The notes beneath the pieces were generated by a model that saw nothing but the letters and a program-made list of their open reading frames with translations, made no database searches and was not told the DNA's origin. Below, one piece after another: positions 53,503 to 64,000 of a stretch of DNA of 64,000 bases. Position 1 is the first letter of the stretch, and each line of letters opens with the position of its first letter. The DNA comes from Gloeophyllum trabeum ATCC 11539. Taxonomy: Eukaryota; Basidiomycota; Agaricomycetes; Gloeophyllales; Gloeophyllaceae. The position numbers and the translations under genes were made by a program. The stretch spans positions 25,884 to 89,883 of the forward strand of contig NW_006920429.1 in assembly GCF_000344685.1 (NCBI RefSeq), given 5' to 3'.

Positions 53503-56076
53503 CTATAACACGTATCTGAATTCCCGATTCTGCCTGTCGGTCAAGTCCAGGAATTCCTGTCCAAAAGTGCTCAACAGAGGATCTGTAAGTCATGAAGGCA
53601 GCACTTACTTTATCCACCTTCCTCTCCACCCTGTTCCCCTCCGAGTCGATAGCCTCGATGTACACATCATCATAGGTGTCGTCCGGAGGCTCCTGATCTC
53701 TTAGCTTGTTCTCTTTCCACAGTATGTACCGGATGACGAGCAAGATCAAAGGACAGATTGCGTAGCAGACGCCGATGATCGCCCACGGAACGTGGTTGCT
53801 AAGAAGCATGAGGCGTGAGACACTCTGAACAGACAGAGGAGAGCTACTTTACCGAGGTTTGTATTTTTGTTGCCACATGAACGGCCCTAGCGGAGCACAT
53901 CAGAGTTATCGTCTATCCAACAGAACAGAGCAATACGTACCGGCTGCATTACCGACACAATACGCGGAAAGCATGATTGCGTTGGCTGCATGGCCGTCAG
54001 TGTGATGTAGGTAGGACTGCAGCTGCTAGATATGAACGCACTAGTTACTTTCTTCGTATGGCCCGCTGTAACACTCGACAGCCAGGAGAGGCTCATGACA
54101 AAACCCGTCACACTGATACCTACATTACAGCGAGTGCCATCAACACATCCACCCTGGCGGTCACTCGAAGGAGCTCACTAACCTGACAGCCACTGCGCGA
54201 ACAGCAAACCGATCTTATCACTCCACGGTAACGTACTGATAAGAATGACCCCTAACAATGATGGTAGAAAATATGCCGCGCCCGTATACCCTCTACCGTT
54301 CCTCACCCGTGCGGCTATCGTCACCCCAGTCCAGATGGTCGCGATCTCCACCGCGCCGTCAACACAGCCGAGCAGCGTCGTCTGGAAGGTCGTGAACCCG
54401 AAGGACGCGACGATGATCTGGCGCTGGTTGGTGAGTGAGTTCGGGACGTTGTCGAGCGCGGAGAAGAGGGCAAAGAGCCAGGTCTTTGGGTCAGTGAGGG
54501 CTTCCATCATCCTAATAGGGCATCAGTCAATGGTGGGTCCAATGGACACGAGCGCATGCGGAGGAGACGCACTGATCTTTCTTGAAGTGTTTGTTCTCAA
54601 CACCAGTTTGGTTTTCCTTCGTTGAATCGATCAGTCAGGCGGACATACGCTAGGGAAAGCTGCGTGCTCACTTTGATGCGCCTCACGGCCTTGACGCGTT
54701 CCTCTGGGGTTAGGAACCACGCATTAGTCGGCGAATCGGGGAATGCGAACCTAGAACACCAAAGGCGGGTCAGGACGCCTATCAGGTTCTCAGATTTAGG
54801 GACGGAGTGCACCAATACGCAATGGCGGTGACGAGTGTTAGGATGCCCGTGATGATCATCAGCCTGTCATAATCGTCACGCCTATCAGGTTCAAGTGGAA
54901 GGCAAACAATAATGAGACGGACCACTGCCACGGCTCCATACCACCGGCATGGATATGTAGGCTTCCGAAGCTAATAAAACCCGAGATGATTTGTGCTGGG
55001 CCACGGATCAATTACCTCCCTCTCTCAGAGAAATTTGCTCCCACCTGTTCCGTTCATCAAGACTACATACCCGAAAGTCAGCGATCTCTCTCCCCAAAAG
55101 AAAGTATAGAGGCCACGTACACCAGTACCCCACTCTGAGCGTCTGCTCGTTCCGCGTGTAGAACATGGAGCTGACGATCATGAAGCCCGCGGTGATGGCG
55201 CCCTCGCACGCGCCAAGGACGAAGCGCACGACGAAGAGGCCCGCGAAGTTCTTGCAGGCGGCATGCAGGCAGAGCACGATGCCCCAGATCGTAATGTTTA
55301 AGCTGTTTTGCGGTTAGCAATGTAAGTGGATGGGCGGGGACAGCTCGGGTGTGTATGCGCTGACCTCATCCATTTACCCACGGGGAAGGCTTGGAGGGCG
55401 AGGTTTTGGGGGTACTCGAAGAGGAGGTAGCTGAGATAGAAGATCGTGCCGAGCCTATGGCGATGTCGTTGAAACGGGGTACGTATGCATGCGACAAGCT
55501 TCGGAACATACCAATTATACCTGAGGGATGATATTGGCCTTTAGTATTGCGTTACAGAGAGCATAGGGATTTACTCACTGGTTCGTCGTAAGGTGTGTGG
55601 CCTCGCTGGATGTTGGGTTAAGTATGAAAACGGATTAGTTGGTTGCAGGCAGGCATACCTGATACCGAGGATAGCGGAGCTTCCTAACGTCGTCTTATCC
55701 ATGAACTGAATCCTACTCTTCTTTCAGTAAGCATATCAAACAATCAGTTTCAACACACGGACCAATACAGTGCTGCAGCACGTTGTTGTAAGCGGGAGCC
55801 ATGACTCGCAGAGAAAGATACGTACTGCACATCATAGGCAAAATGTGCCAGTCAATCTTCCGCCTGAGATGAGGTGATTACGGTGCCCTTGGAGAAGCGC
55901 ATCACTACCCACCTTATCCGCATGGCTTCCGCCTCGTCAAGTTCGATATGCGTCCCAGCTAAGAGCTGAGCACCTGTATCGACTTCCTTGGTCGATACGG
56001 ATACATTCTGCAGGTGCTTCTCGTCCAAGACCTGTGCCTTCCCGAGGTCGCCCTTCTCGCTGTTCTCCGAGCTCAT
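53503..56076 (-). CDS. allantoate-permease-type MFS transporter (Dal5 group)
   Basis: Starts at ATG 56076 (MSSENSEKGDLGK) and ends at TAG 53505-53503; many short exons joined by introns of about 45-70 nt. Pieces in order match the anion:cation symporter (Dal5) group of the major facilitator superfamily: KIDWHILPMMC, MDKTTLGSSAILGIR, YLSYLLFEYPQNLALQ, LGACEGAITAGFMIVSSMFY, ISFGSLHIHAGGMEPWQW, the central loop TPEERVKAVRRI, GVTIAARVRNGRGY, NHVPWAIIGVCYAICPLIL, and the final exon (53556-53503) coding EFLDLTDRQNREFRYVL, whose DLTD-NxEFRY ending is usual for the group. At least one internal exon is only 10 nt (near 55,770). Substrates of relatives include allantoate, nicotinate and other organic anions; not decidable here. 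Plasma membrane, about 12 helices. Confidence 0.88.
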
Positions 56077-56969
56077 AATGAGAGCGTCACGGTCAAGAGA
56101 AGGTGCCGGCAGTTTGGGGTTGACTGGAGCCCGCTCTTATGTACGCGAGTGACGTCCCGTGGCTCGACGTTGACACGGCTTTGATGGGTGATAAGCAGGC
56201 GTCTATCTCCGTTATGCAGCAACAGTGGGAGATAAGCAGAACAGCATGGGAGACCTACAAATATAACGCCATTCCGGAAGTATTGGAGCCCTGCGATGAT
56301 GGGAGTGGTTATAGCGGTGAAAGAAGTACGAAGAAGCGCCGCGGAGTCTATGGCCGTGATAAGGACTGACGTGCATTCAGCCTCCATCAAGACAGTTCGT
56401 AGCGCAACTCTCCATGGAGTAAGATTCGCTTAGACGCGTAAGTTGGAAAGTCGAAGAGCGGTGAGTAGTGGGATGTACCATCGAAACAGATCGAAAGACA
56501 AACTCGACTTGGTGTTGGCTGTTATACTTTCATTGGGTTGGTTTTGGAAGGAGATCATTGAACGAGATACAGATAGATCATACGCTCAAAACGAGAAGAC
56601 TACCATTTATTGTTTGGAATCCCTATAGAGAGCCGGGCGGAAAGAACACGATTCAGGCAGTATTGGATGCCTCATCGATGAGGCAGCCGATACTGCCTCG
56701 GCATATAGGGATTTGCATTCGGACATATCCAGGAGTGAGCGCAACTCATCCACGCCAGAGATACTGTCAACTGCCCTGTTGTCGAGTTAGGTCTGTGGCA
56801 AGACGGAACAGCGTGCTGAGCGGAATCCTGACAATTACCTAAAACGGACGTCTTCACGGTCTCATGACTGCGTTATTTCGAGCTCTGAAGACGTGTATAA
56901 GCGATGGCTTGCTCGCTGTTCTCTACAACCCCGACGCTCTCGCGGTGGCCTCCAACATAGACGTACACC
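56077..56969. other. intergenic between divergent MFS and DLD genes
   Basis: 893 bp with short frames only. Holds both promoters; nothing recognisable. Confidence 0.5.
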
Positions 56970-59680
56970 ATGCTAGCGACATGGCGAAAAGCATCGTCTA
57001 GGACGGCATTAGGTGGCTGGCGTCCGTCTCTGCCGCATCGTAACACCTTTCGTCCGCGGTTCAACTCTTCAAGTAGTCTACGCAGTTCGAAACCTGCTTT
57101 GACCACCTCTAGAGCTCTCGCTGCTCTAGTTGGTGCTTCACTCGCAAGTGGTTACCTTGGATATAGCTTCGCATTCAGGCAATCGCGCACCGAATCGGCC
57201 GCGCAAAGTAGTACCAGTACCGACTCCCTTCGCGACCCGAAATGGGGGTCACCAGAGGACTTCCAAAAGGCGATCAAGGAGCTGGAGGCTAACTTTGCGG
57301 GGAATTCAGAGGTGACGGTGGAGACGGACCCTGAGGTGCTACACGTCCACGGGTATTCGGAAAACGACCATCACCCGGGTACGTCTGTTCTGTTCACATA
57401 TGTATGCCACCTCAAATTTCTGAACTACTTGAACGAAGCGCATGCGCCGACTGTTGTGGTGACCCCCCACACTACGGAGGACGTCGTCAAGATCGTGCAC
57501 ATCGCGAATAAGTACCGCATGCCGATCACGGCGTACTCTGGTGGGACGAGTCTGGAGGGGCAATTCCGTTCGGTGCGTTTATGCTCTCTAGTAGTACCTC
57601 TGTACATATTTGCGTGCATGGTGAAGCTATCGATTAGAAAGAAGTGAATGTACGTGAGGACAGGGTACTTTTGGTGCTACCACCTCAGCCTGTCTGATGT
57701 TCAGCGCCTGAAGTACCAAGTGCCCATGTCTATTCATCTCGTTCGACCGATAATCTCGTTACTCCTGTACCTGTCTGTAAATCCCTGCTCTGCTCATGCA
57801 TCCACGTGTAGAGCCCCGTCGGTGGCATATGCATCGACATGGGCGGGATGAATAAGATCCTCGAGATCCATGGTAGGTACCGAAAATAGAGAACAGCTGC
57901 CACGATATGCCCTATGCTGACCTTGTGCCTCTTCCTCATACGAAGAGGAAGACTCGGACCTCGTATGCCAGCCAGGCGCAGGGTGGATGGACATCAACGA
58001 TACACTCAAGGAGAAGGGTACGTTATTCTTTCTTACCCCTGCGACGGGACGTCTAGTAGATAGATAATGCCCCGTGTAGGCCTGCAGCTGTTCTTCCCGG
58101 TACGTCCGCTCCCTCCGTGTAGGAATCATCTCATAACCTGCTTTGCTCATACACTAGTTGGATCCAGCACCGAGCGCCACGATAGGTGGTATGCTCTCTA
58201 ATGGGTGTTCTGGAAGTACGTCTCTTTTCCATCCGATCTTTCCCTCACCTTATATCGTATACTCTCGCAGCGAACGCTGTCCGGTACGGCACCGCCAAAG
58301 CGGAGTGGTTTCTCAACGCCGTACGCCACCTGTCCATCCCTTTTACTGACTGCTTCTCATCCCGTCCCATGTTGATCCCCTTCACGTGTCATTTTCTCTT
58401 CTCTCGCTCGCGGTGGTCCTCGCCTTGCGCCGATCCCATCTCGCTAATGTAGACCGTCGTCCTCCCCTCCGGCGAAGTGATCAAGACCCGTCGGCGCGCT
58501 CGCAAGTCCTCGGCAGGGTTTGACACCACGAAGCTCTTCATCGGCGCCGAGGGCACGCTCGGGATCGTCACCGAAGGTTCGTGAGCGCGCCCCACAACTT
58601 ATGAAATATGCATGTGCTGAATGGGGAAAAGTTACGATAAGGCTCGCCCCGCTCCTGCCCACGACGGTGGCGGTCGTGCACTTTCCCGACGTCCGTAAGG
58701 CGGCTGCTGCCGTGCGCGAGATTCTCAATCGGGGTGTTGGAATACGTGAGTCACCCCGCGCCCGTGTACAATTTCATATTCAAATGTTACTTCCCCCTTG
58801 AAACGTCCCAATGCCAACTACGATGGAATAGAATGTGTCGAACTAGTGGACAACGAATTCATGCGTGCCACCAACCTCGTGCACGCGCCGGCCCCGCCGC
58901 GGTACCCCGAGCTCGACTCCCTCTTCTTCAAGCTCCAGGGCCCCACGCCCGCCTCGCTCGCCGAGACTGCGCGCATCGTCAAGGAGGTCGTGAGTAAACC
59001 CGAGTATGGCGGGAGCGGGTGGAAGCTGGCGAAGAACGACGAGGAGGCGGCGGATATTTGGATGGACAGGAAGAACGCGCATTATGCGGGGCTGGCGCTG
59101 TTGCCTGGGGCCAGGGGATGGGCAACGGACGTTTGGTATGTCTCTTCTCTGCACGTGGAGCTGCTGTGACTTCTCGTCTGCGTGCTGGGCTGACTCCTGA
59201 GTGGCAATAGTGTACCGATAAGCAAGCTCCCGGACCTGGTGTACGAAACGAAGAAGGATATTAAGGACTCGGGTCTGACGTCTCACATCGTTGGACACGT
59301 TGGGGATGGTGCGTTCTTTGCCTGCTTACGCCGTAGCGCCGGTGTTAACGCTGGGACATGACAGGCAATTTCCATGCGCTGCTGCTCTTCCGTGACGACG
59401 CCGAGCTGGCAGTTGTGCGCGACGTTGTCCACCGGATGGTTGAGCGCGCAATCGCGCTCGACGGGACATGTGAGCACGTCTCCCTTTTCTTCCCCCGCCT
59501 TTTAGTTAGTTATCTGATCAAGGTACGGGGGAGCATGGCGTCGGCATGGGCAAGAAAGAGTACCTATACGAGGAGCTTGGCGAGGGTACTGTCGAGCTCA
59601 TGAAGGCGATCAAGCGCACGATCGACCCGCTGAACTTATTCAACCCCGGGAAGGTGAATCTGAAGGTGTCGTGCCTATGA
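56970..59680 (+). CDS. dld1: mitochondrial D-lactate dehydrogenase (cytochrome), FAD-linked
   Basis: Starts at ATG 56970 and stops at 59678-59680; about eleven exons. The first 60 residues are Arg/Ser-rich ([16 protein letters not shown]), a typical mitochondrial presequence, followed by a membrane-anchor-like stretch ([16 protein letters not shown]). The FAD-binding domain is clear: [68 protein letters not shown] and GTLGIVTE. The C-terminal oxidase-cap domain has [14 protein letters not shown], the active-site HVGDGNFHALL and [11 protein letters not shown], ending [10 protein letters not shown]. It oxidises D-lactate to pyruvate and passes electrons to cytochrome c in the intermembrane space. 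The same fold serves 2-hydroxyglutarate or glycolate dehydrogenases, but D-lactate is the best call. Confidence 0.92.
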
Positions 59681-60476
59681 TGCGAAAGGCTAATTCTCTG
59701 GTAGCTTTATCCCGAAGAGAAGGATTCAAAACACCCGAGACCCTGATAGAGGGGATGGATGGGCTCGGAGTGCTGGATGGGATAGATGCTCTTTGCTTGG
59801 ATCTAGGGTAGATGCTCTCTAGGAATATACCAAAGGTACGCGTGGCCTTTTCATGGACTATTAGTCGTGAGCACCTTGGCAGTGCATAGAAGGGATGTAA
59901 CGCTCATAGTGCTTATGCCAAAGCAGCGTGGAGGTCACCTCCGGACCATCAGCTCTGGGTTTGCTAGACGTGGCGTGGGCTGGTCCCACGACTCACCCAA
60001 AGACAGCTCTGACCTACACCGTGATATATTATGATTAGCTCGAGCAGATCACCTCCCCATAGCATGGCGAAGACGAGTTACTGGAAGACCTGAGTGTACA
60101 CCTACCAACTGCCAAGCCGCTTATAGTCGTCGCAATTAATAATAACAGGATTATGTCGAACTTGAGCACACGAGAAATTATCTGAAGTCGCTCACTCATC
60201 TCTGACTACTCATCCCTCGGGAGTCGCAAGTGTTCAGGTTTGAAATGCCTCTTTCGCCCATCCTTGCCAACGGCTCGGACTTTCGTGGCGACATCTTGAG
60301 ATGCTCTATGGAGTACGGATTCCTTTCCTTTGCTGAATGCCGCGAAGCCCTTCAGCGTGAAGAATAGGTGCGCTAATGTTCCCGCCCCATCAAAAAAATA
60401 TGTCTGAATGTTTCCGTGGATGACAGAGAGATCGCACGCCCTTTGTTGTGCAACAGGACCCTGCGGGCATCGTTAG
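59681..60476. other. intergenic, no supported gene
   Basis: 3' flank of the D-lactate dehydrogenase gene, then unique sequence. Nothing recognisable. Confidence 0.5.
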
Positions 60477-61240
60477 TGTCGGAAAATCTGGAAAAGACTG
60501 ATAAGCCCTGACAGAACCTGACGGACTGATCAGGCAATATAATGTTATGTTTCAAGGCTGATAAGCCCTTATCAGGTGTTGTCAGGTTTGGATTAGGTAG
60601 GGGCTTCTGGTGGTGCTGTAATATCACAGGAATTCTGTAGTAGATCCTGTACGTCGGAAACATCTTGAAATACGGTCGTAGCCTTTACACGGATTGAGTG
60701 TTTTAAAGGTGGCATGTTGACTACGGTAGCATTATAGTCTAAGTCTAAAGTTATGGCGAAATCTACAAGAGCCGTACGTCAGAGGACGTGAGCGCGAGCG
60801 ACGGTAATTACGAGTCGCCCGGTAAGGCAGTATGTATGATATATATATACCAATATGAGACTCACACAGCTATTGTTGCGTAGTGTAGTAGTTATATCAT
60901 TAGTCTTTACATATATCATCATCTTTCAACTCAAGGCCGCTCGTTCGAGTTCAAAGTCGAAGTACCTGTATTAAAGTGACGTCTTAGATGGTGGTGTCGA
61001 TGACCATCAGGTGGCGTGGGTGGCTCCTCCTTTTCTCATTTCTGGGACTCATGGCCTTATCCGGGCTTATCATGCCTTATACTGGCTTGTAACCCCTGTC
61101 AGGCCTGATCAGCCTGACGGAGGCTTATACGCGCTTTTCGATCATTTCTGAACCCAATAACTCTCCTCGAACCTGATTGACTTATCAGTGCATTATCTGG
61201 CATTGTATAGCAATATCATGCTTTTCTGATTTTTCCGACA
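60477..61240. mobile_element. 764-bp inverted-repeat element, non-autonomous
   Basis: Begins TGTCGGAAAATCTGGAAAAG and ends CTTTTCTGATTTTTCCGACA, which match as terminal inverted repeats of about 20 bp with two or three differences. Inside both ends, clusters of CTGATAAGCC, CCTGACAG and CTGATCAGG words face each other in inverse orientation (60.50-60.59 and 61.05-61.13 kb), so the subterminal regions are repeated too. AG lies directly outside both ends, a possible 2-bp duplication. No transposase frame. Superfamily not assigned. Confidence 0.65.
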
Positions 61241-62204
61241 AGCCATCGCATGATCGTAGCGGCGCAGGGGCCAGTCCCCGACTCCCGAAAGAAATGCTGA
61301 ACGCATTGGAGTACCGAACGTGTCTCTCATGCTGGACAAAGACAGGTATTGACTGTATATGCATACAATGAAGTACTGGAAATGGACTCAGGTCAACGAG
61401 ACAGCTTGCTCCGGAAGCCTTGCAAGTCAGGATATATTTACGAGAACGGAATAGCGACACTAAGGGAGGCTCGTGCTGTCCAGATTCCAGACCATCGATA
61501 GAGAACGGCTGTCCGAACATTACAGCTGTTCAAAATATAATAGGCGTGCTCAATTCTACAATTCGGCCGTTCGCTCGAGCAATCGTTCGTTCGTTTGCGC
61601 CAGGAATAGCTCAAGAAGTGACTTGGGAAGTATTCGGCGCTGCGCGGCACGCCAGGTCCGATTCCTCGTAAGGTAAACGAGTGGCAAGGGTTCTACAAGT
61701 AGGTAAATAGTCTTTCTAGCCTCCCGGGCGCTGCGCGGCATCAAGAATACTCCTAGTTATTATATGTTGATCTCAGTGATACTAAATCATATAAGTTCGT
61801 AACTCTCAAACATAACTGTGTGTGGCTAGAACCTTCAATCATCCTATACTCGGTGTCAAGTACAGTTATTTCAATACACAATACACTATTTACTTCAGTA
61901 CTACACTCGGGTAGCATTACTATCGAGTCAGTGCACATGCATACTGTAGCTGAGATGCACATCGTCAGGCTGAGGCCTCAATGCTGCCAGTACTACGCCT
62001 CGTATGTAACTTACCAATCTTGTGCCGTAGGCAGCAGGGTACTTGCCATCGGTGCAATTCCACACACAGCCGGGGGATGCCTGACAGTGCCATAGGCCCG
62101 AGATCTTGAAAGGATCGAGACCACACTACATATCTGGAATTAGTCCCTATTCACAAACGGTAATTATTGACATGAGAGGTAATAGCTCCTATTTGCTGAT
62201 GGTG
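61241..62204. other. repeat-rich intergenic, no supported gene
   Basis: A stretch near 61,255-61,292 (GATCGTAGCGGCGCAGG, CCGACTCCCGAAAG) resembles one near 15,545. GCGCTGCGCGGCA occurs twice (61,638 and 61,727). No exon-like frames. Confidence 0.45.
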
Positions 62205-62386
62205 GTAAGATTTGGATCGGTGGACCTTCCATTTAAGGAGGGTGCTCCCGTTACAGTTAAGGTAATTTGGGCTATAAGGGGTATACCCCCTGTTCAACGC
62301 TGGCAATTTTTGATCACCAGAGAGCCCTATACAACGACTGAACAGTAAACCGATTCTAGGGGAATCGGAATTCTAGGGGAATCGGA
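62205..62386 (+). repeat. second copy of the 15.85-kb dispersed repeat
   Basis: Uninterrupted relative of 15845-15957 plus 16453-16500. It ends in a hairpin-like CCGATTC-GAATCGG word, and a 17-bp unit (ATTCTAGGGGAATCGGA) is repeated twice in tandem at about 62,354-62,387. Confidence 0.65.
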
Positions 62387-62659
62387 ATGCGGGAGATGGC
62401 CGAATAATCATGTGACTTTCTCCTTCGCACTGGTAAATTTGGCTTGCTGTAACCCAAATATATGGTTAGGAATGGACTACTGGGCCTGCGCCATAGGATG
62501 GGGATTAAAATAATGATGACAGGCACTAAACATCTGCTTTGTTACTATGTTACCACCATGTAATGAGCTTATTGCCAGTGAATAGGAGACGTTGCAAACT
62601 TTGAAGTTCGAGCCGCTCGAGGGAGCAGACGCTCGGCTCCCTTCGGCCATCTCCCGCAT
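62387..62659. mobile_element. MITE-like element, 273 bp
   Basis: ATGCGGGAGATGGCCGAA at 62387-62404 is matched exactly by its complement at 62642-62659 (18 bp). It follows the tandem 17-bp unit directly. No coding capacity, no clear target-site duplication. Confidence 0.65.
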
Positions 62660-62696
62660 CACTTCCACCCGAGTGACACCAAAAGCGAGATCCCTT

Positions 62697-62880
62697 CAGC
62701 CGTTTGCAGATTGATGGACCACCAATCCAGAAAATCGCGTATAGTCGGAGTGGGTCGGAGTGCGTCCCAGGGACGTCGGAAGAAGGTAGGGAAGTCCTCA
62801 GGGACTTAAAATTGCTTGTCCGACGTGGTCCGACTGTAAATGATTTTTGAAAAGTGGGCCCATCAATCTGCAAACGGCTG
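62697..62880. mobile_element. MITE-like element, 184 bp
   Basis: A perfect 21-bp inverted repeat starts CAGCCGTTTGCAGATTGATG at 62697 and has its complement at 62860-62880. The interior is also symmetrical: two GTCGGAGT words on the left, two TCCGAC words on the right. The right flank is TA, the left flank TT, so a TA duplication is possible if one base has changed. Confidence 0.7.
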
Positions 62881-63224
62881 TAGACTTGGGACTACGCCCC
62901 AAGACGCGAGACCAGGGGGTCTTGAAAACCTTATTTTGCCACCCCCCCTGAACGCCCCCCCCCCCCTGGGTACCCCACCTCATCCCCCTTGACTTCAACG
63001 CTCGAGCATCGGTCTACATACAGTACACGTCACCGCCTACACGCATAATAAGGCCGTCCGCTACTCTGCTCGACGCCCGTCGACCACCATGCCCTTGCCG
63101 CTTCCGGCCGCGGTCCGGGTAGAAGTCTGGTAGCAAACCCCAACCCTAGGGTGTACCGCCACGGGTCAGGTGACACAGGCGCGCCGCTTCTTCGGGGCTA
63201 CGTCCCGCCTCTCCGGCGCCTCGT
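62881..63224. other. junction before the LTR
   Basis: Contains homopolymer C runs near 62,943 and 62,958. No gene. Confidence 0.4.
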
Positions 63225-63672
63225 TGTTAGGAAGCGATGTCCTAACTAGTCGTCTTGAGATAACTGGGCTACGTGCCAACAGTTATGTCGTCACTACCTC
63301 AGTAAGCGTACTGAAAGGTAGGTCTGGCCGGGCCAATGCCAACGGTCAAGTCAAGAGTCCAGGTAATCGCTGTATTCAACAGGAGGTTGAACTAAGGAAT
63401 ACATGGGTTTTCCTACAGTATATATAGTAACTGGTATAGGGGTTAATACCCAAAGAAGAGAACAATAAGAAAGGACGCGTAAGCTATCCTGTGAGAACGT
63501 AACTCAGAGAAATGAGAAATACAAGGGCGCCTATTGGTAGAAGGTGAGTCAAGGGAGATAACGTGTGGGAAGAAGATAGCGTCCATGGGAAGTTCTACTC
63601 AGAGAAAGGTACTGTCCAATAGCAATGCTCGGAATGGAAATGGAATGAGATAAGCATGGGAAAATCATAACA
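63225..63672 (-). mobile_element. probable 3' LTR (448 bp)
   Basis: Read on the minus strand it starts TGTTATGA at 63672, directly after a polypurine tract (GGAAGGGGG, 63684-63676, plus TAA), and a TAACA ending at 63225 gives matching TGTTA/TAACA ends. A TATATATA box lies inside at about 63,420. The far LTR is outside the window, so the right boundary of the element and the exact LTR end are not proved; 63337 is an alternative end. Confidence 0.6.
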
Positions 63673-63709
63673 TTACCCCCTTCCTATGGTCGAAGTTTAC
63701 CCAAACTTC

Positions 63710-64000
63710 CTAGTCATGACCGGTTACCGAACCGTCCAGGTCCACAAGAGTGCCATCGTCGTAGTCTTGCTCTTCAGTGGCTTCTTGGATAGCATTGTCC
63801 CAAACAGTTCGTTGAGGACAGGCAGATGGATAATGCCCTGGTTGAGTGCGTCCACAGATGTGGCAGCGGAAGAGTCGGCAATGAGATTGGAAATGACCAG
63901 GCTGCTGACATGCCCAGCAGATATTGCCATATCTTCCTGTCATATTGGTAGGCAGCACTGGACCGTCGACGTCAATGGGATTCTCTCGGGATCCGGTGGA
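63710..64000 (-). CDS. retroelement Gag, C-terminal part with two zinc knuckles (partial)
   Basis: The frame is open from the window edge (64000) to TAG at 63712-63710. It contains CWACQQPGHFQSHC, a classical CX2CX4HX4C zinc knuckle, followed seven-odd residues later by CHICGRTQPGHYPSAC, a second knuckle with a longer C-to-H spacing, then an acidic tail (EATEEQDYDDGTLVDLDG). This is the nucleocapsid part of a Gag protein of an LTR retrotransposon, which packages the element's RNA. The stop codon is only about 25 bp from the polypurine tract, so no protease, reverse transcriptase or integrase can follow; the element appears to code for Gag alone. The N-terminal part lies outside the window. 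Confidence 0.8.
   Translation of the reverse strand, partial: STGSRENPIDVDGPVLPTNMTGRYGNICWACQQPGHFQSHCRLFRCHICGRTQPGHYPSACPQRTVWDNAIQEATEEQDYDDGTLVDLDGSVTGHD

Noticed and set aside
56443..56842. Small plus-strand frames between the MFS and DLD genes
   Set aside because: Overlapping, without conserved motifs or splice continuity.

Overview
The window looks like nuclear DNA from an Agaricomycete (mushroom-forming basidiomycete), most likely a polypore-type white- or brown-rot fungus. The evidence is the very dense short introns of about 45-70 nt, two full FunK1 protein-kinase genes, a DUF6593 protein, F-box proteins of the usual basidiomycete type, a Sec61 alpha gene starting with the typical basidiomycete N-terminus, and a fungal TET/JBP-like dioxygenase gene. 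I do not call a species. Two assembly gaps (3393-4173 and 17212-17456) both sit inside repeats.

Layout. 1-2.6 kb: the 3' end of an unidentified gene, then a DUF6593 gene. 2.6-11.8 kb: a 150-bp tandem repeat running into the first gap, a GGTCCGG-rich degenerate repeat, a broken F-box/leucine-rich gene and its intact relative. 11.8-14.1 kb: a 12-exon TDT-family (malate/C4-dicarboxylate/sulfite type) transporter. 14-19.4 kb: repeats, including a Tc1/mariner-type MITE with a second MITE nested in it, duplicated on both sides of the second gap. 19.4-23.5 kb and 50.2-54.3 kb: two arms of an inverted segmental duplication, each carrying a FunK1 kinase gene facing the 3' half of an allantoate-permease-type MFS gene. 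The MFS gene is intact only at 53.5-56.1 kb.

25.3-33.8 kb holds the most interesting block: three intron-rich genes. The first (25.3-28.7 kb, minus) carries an Fe(II)/2-oxoglutarate dioxygenase core of the fungal TET/JBP type, implying oxidation of modified DNA bases, plus an acidic linker and a helical C-terminal domain. The second (29.5-30.6 kb, minus) and third (31.2-33.8 kb, plus) are of unknown function and divergently transcribed. Directly downstream, 34.1-41.7 kb is one intronless AT-rich reading frame for a Helitron Rep/helicase with a C-terminal cysteine-peptidase-like domain.

42.6-49.4 kb and 53.5-59.7 kb are ordinary host genes: Sec61 alpha, dihydroxyacetone kinase, an F-box protein, the MFS permease and a mitochondrial D-lactate dehydrogenase. 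The last 4 kb is mobile-element debris: a 764-bp inverted-repeat element, two MITEs, and at the right edge a Gag zinc-knuckle frame followed within 30 bp by a polypurine tract and an apparent LTR, i.e. a candidate Gag-only LTR retroelement. All splice models were made by eye from GT/AG sites and reading-frame continuity.
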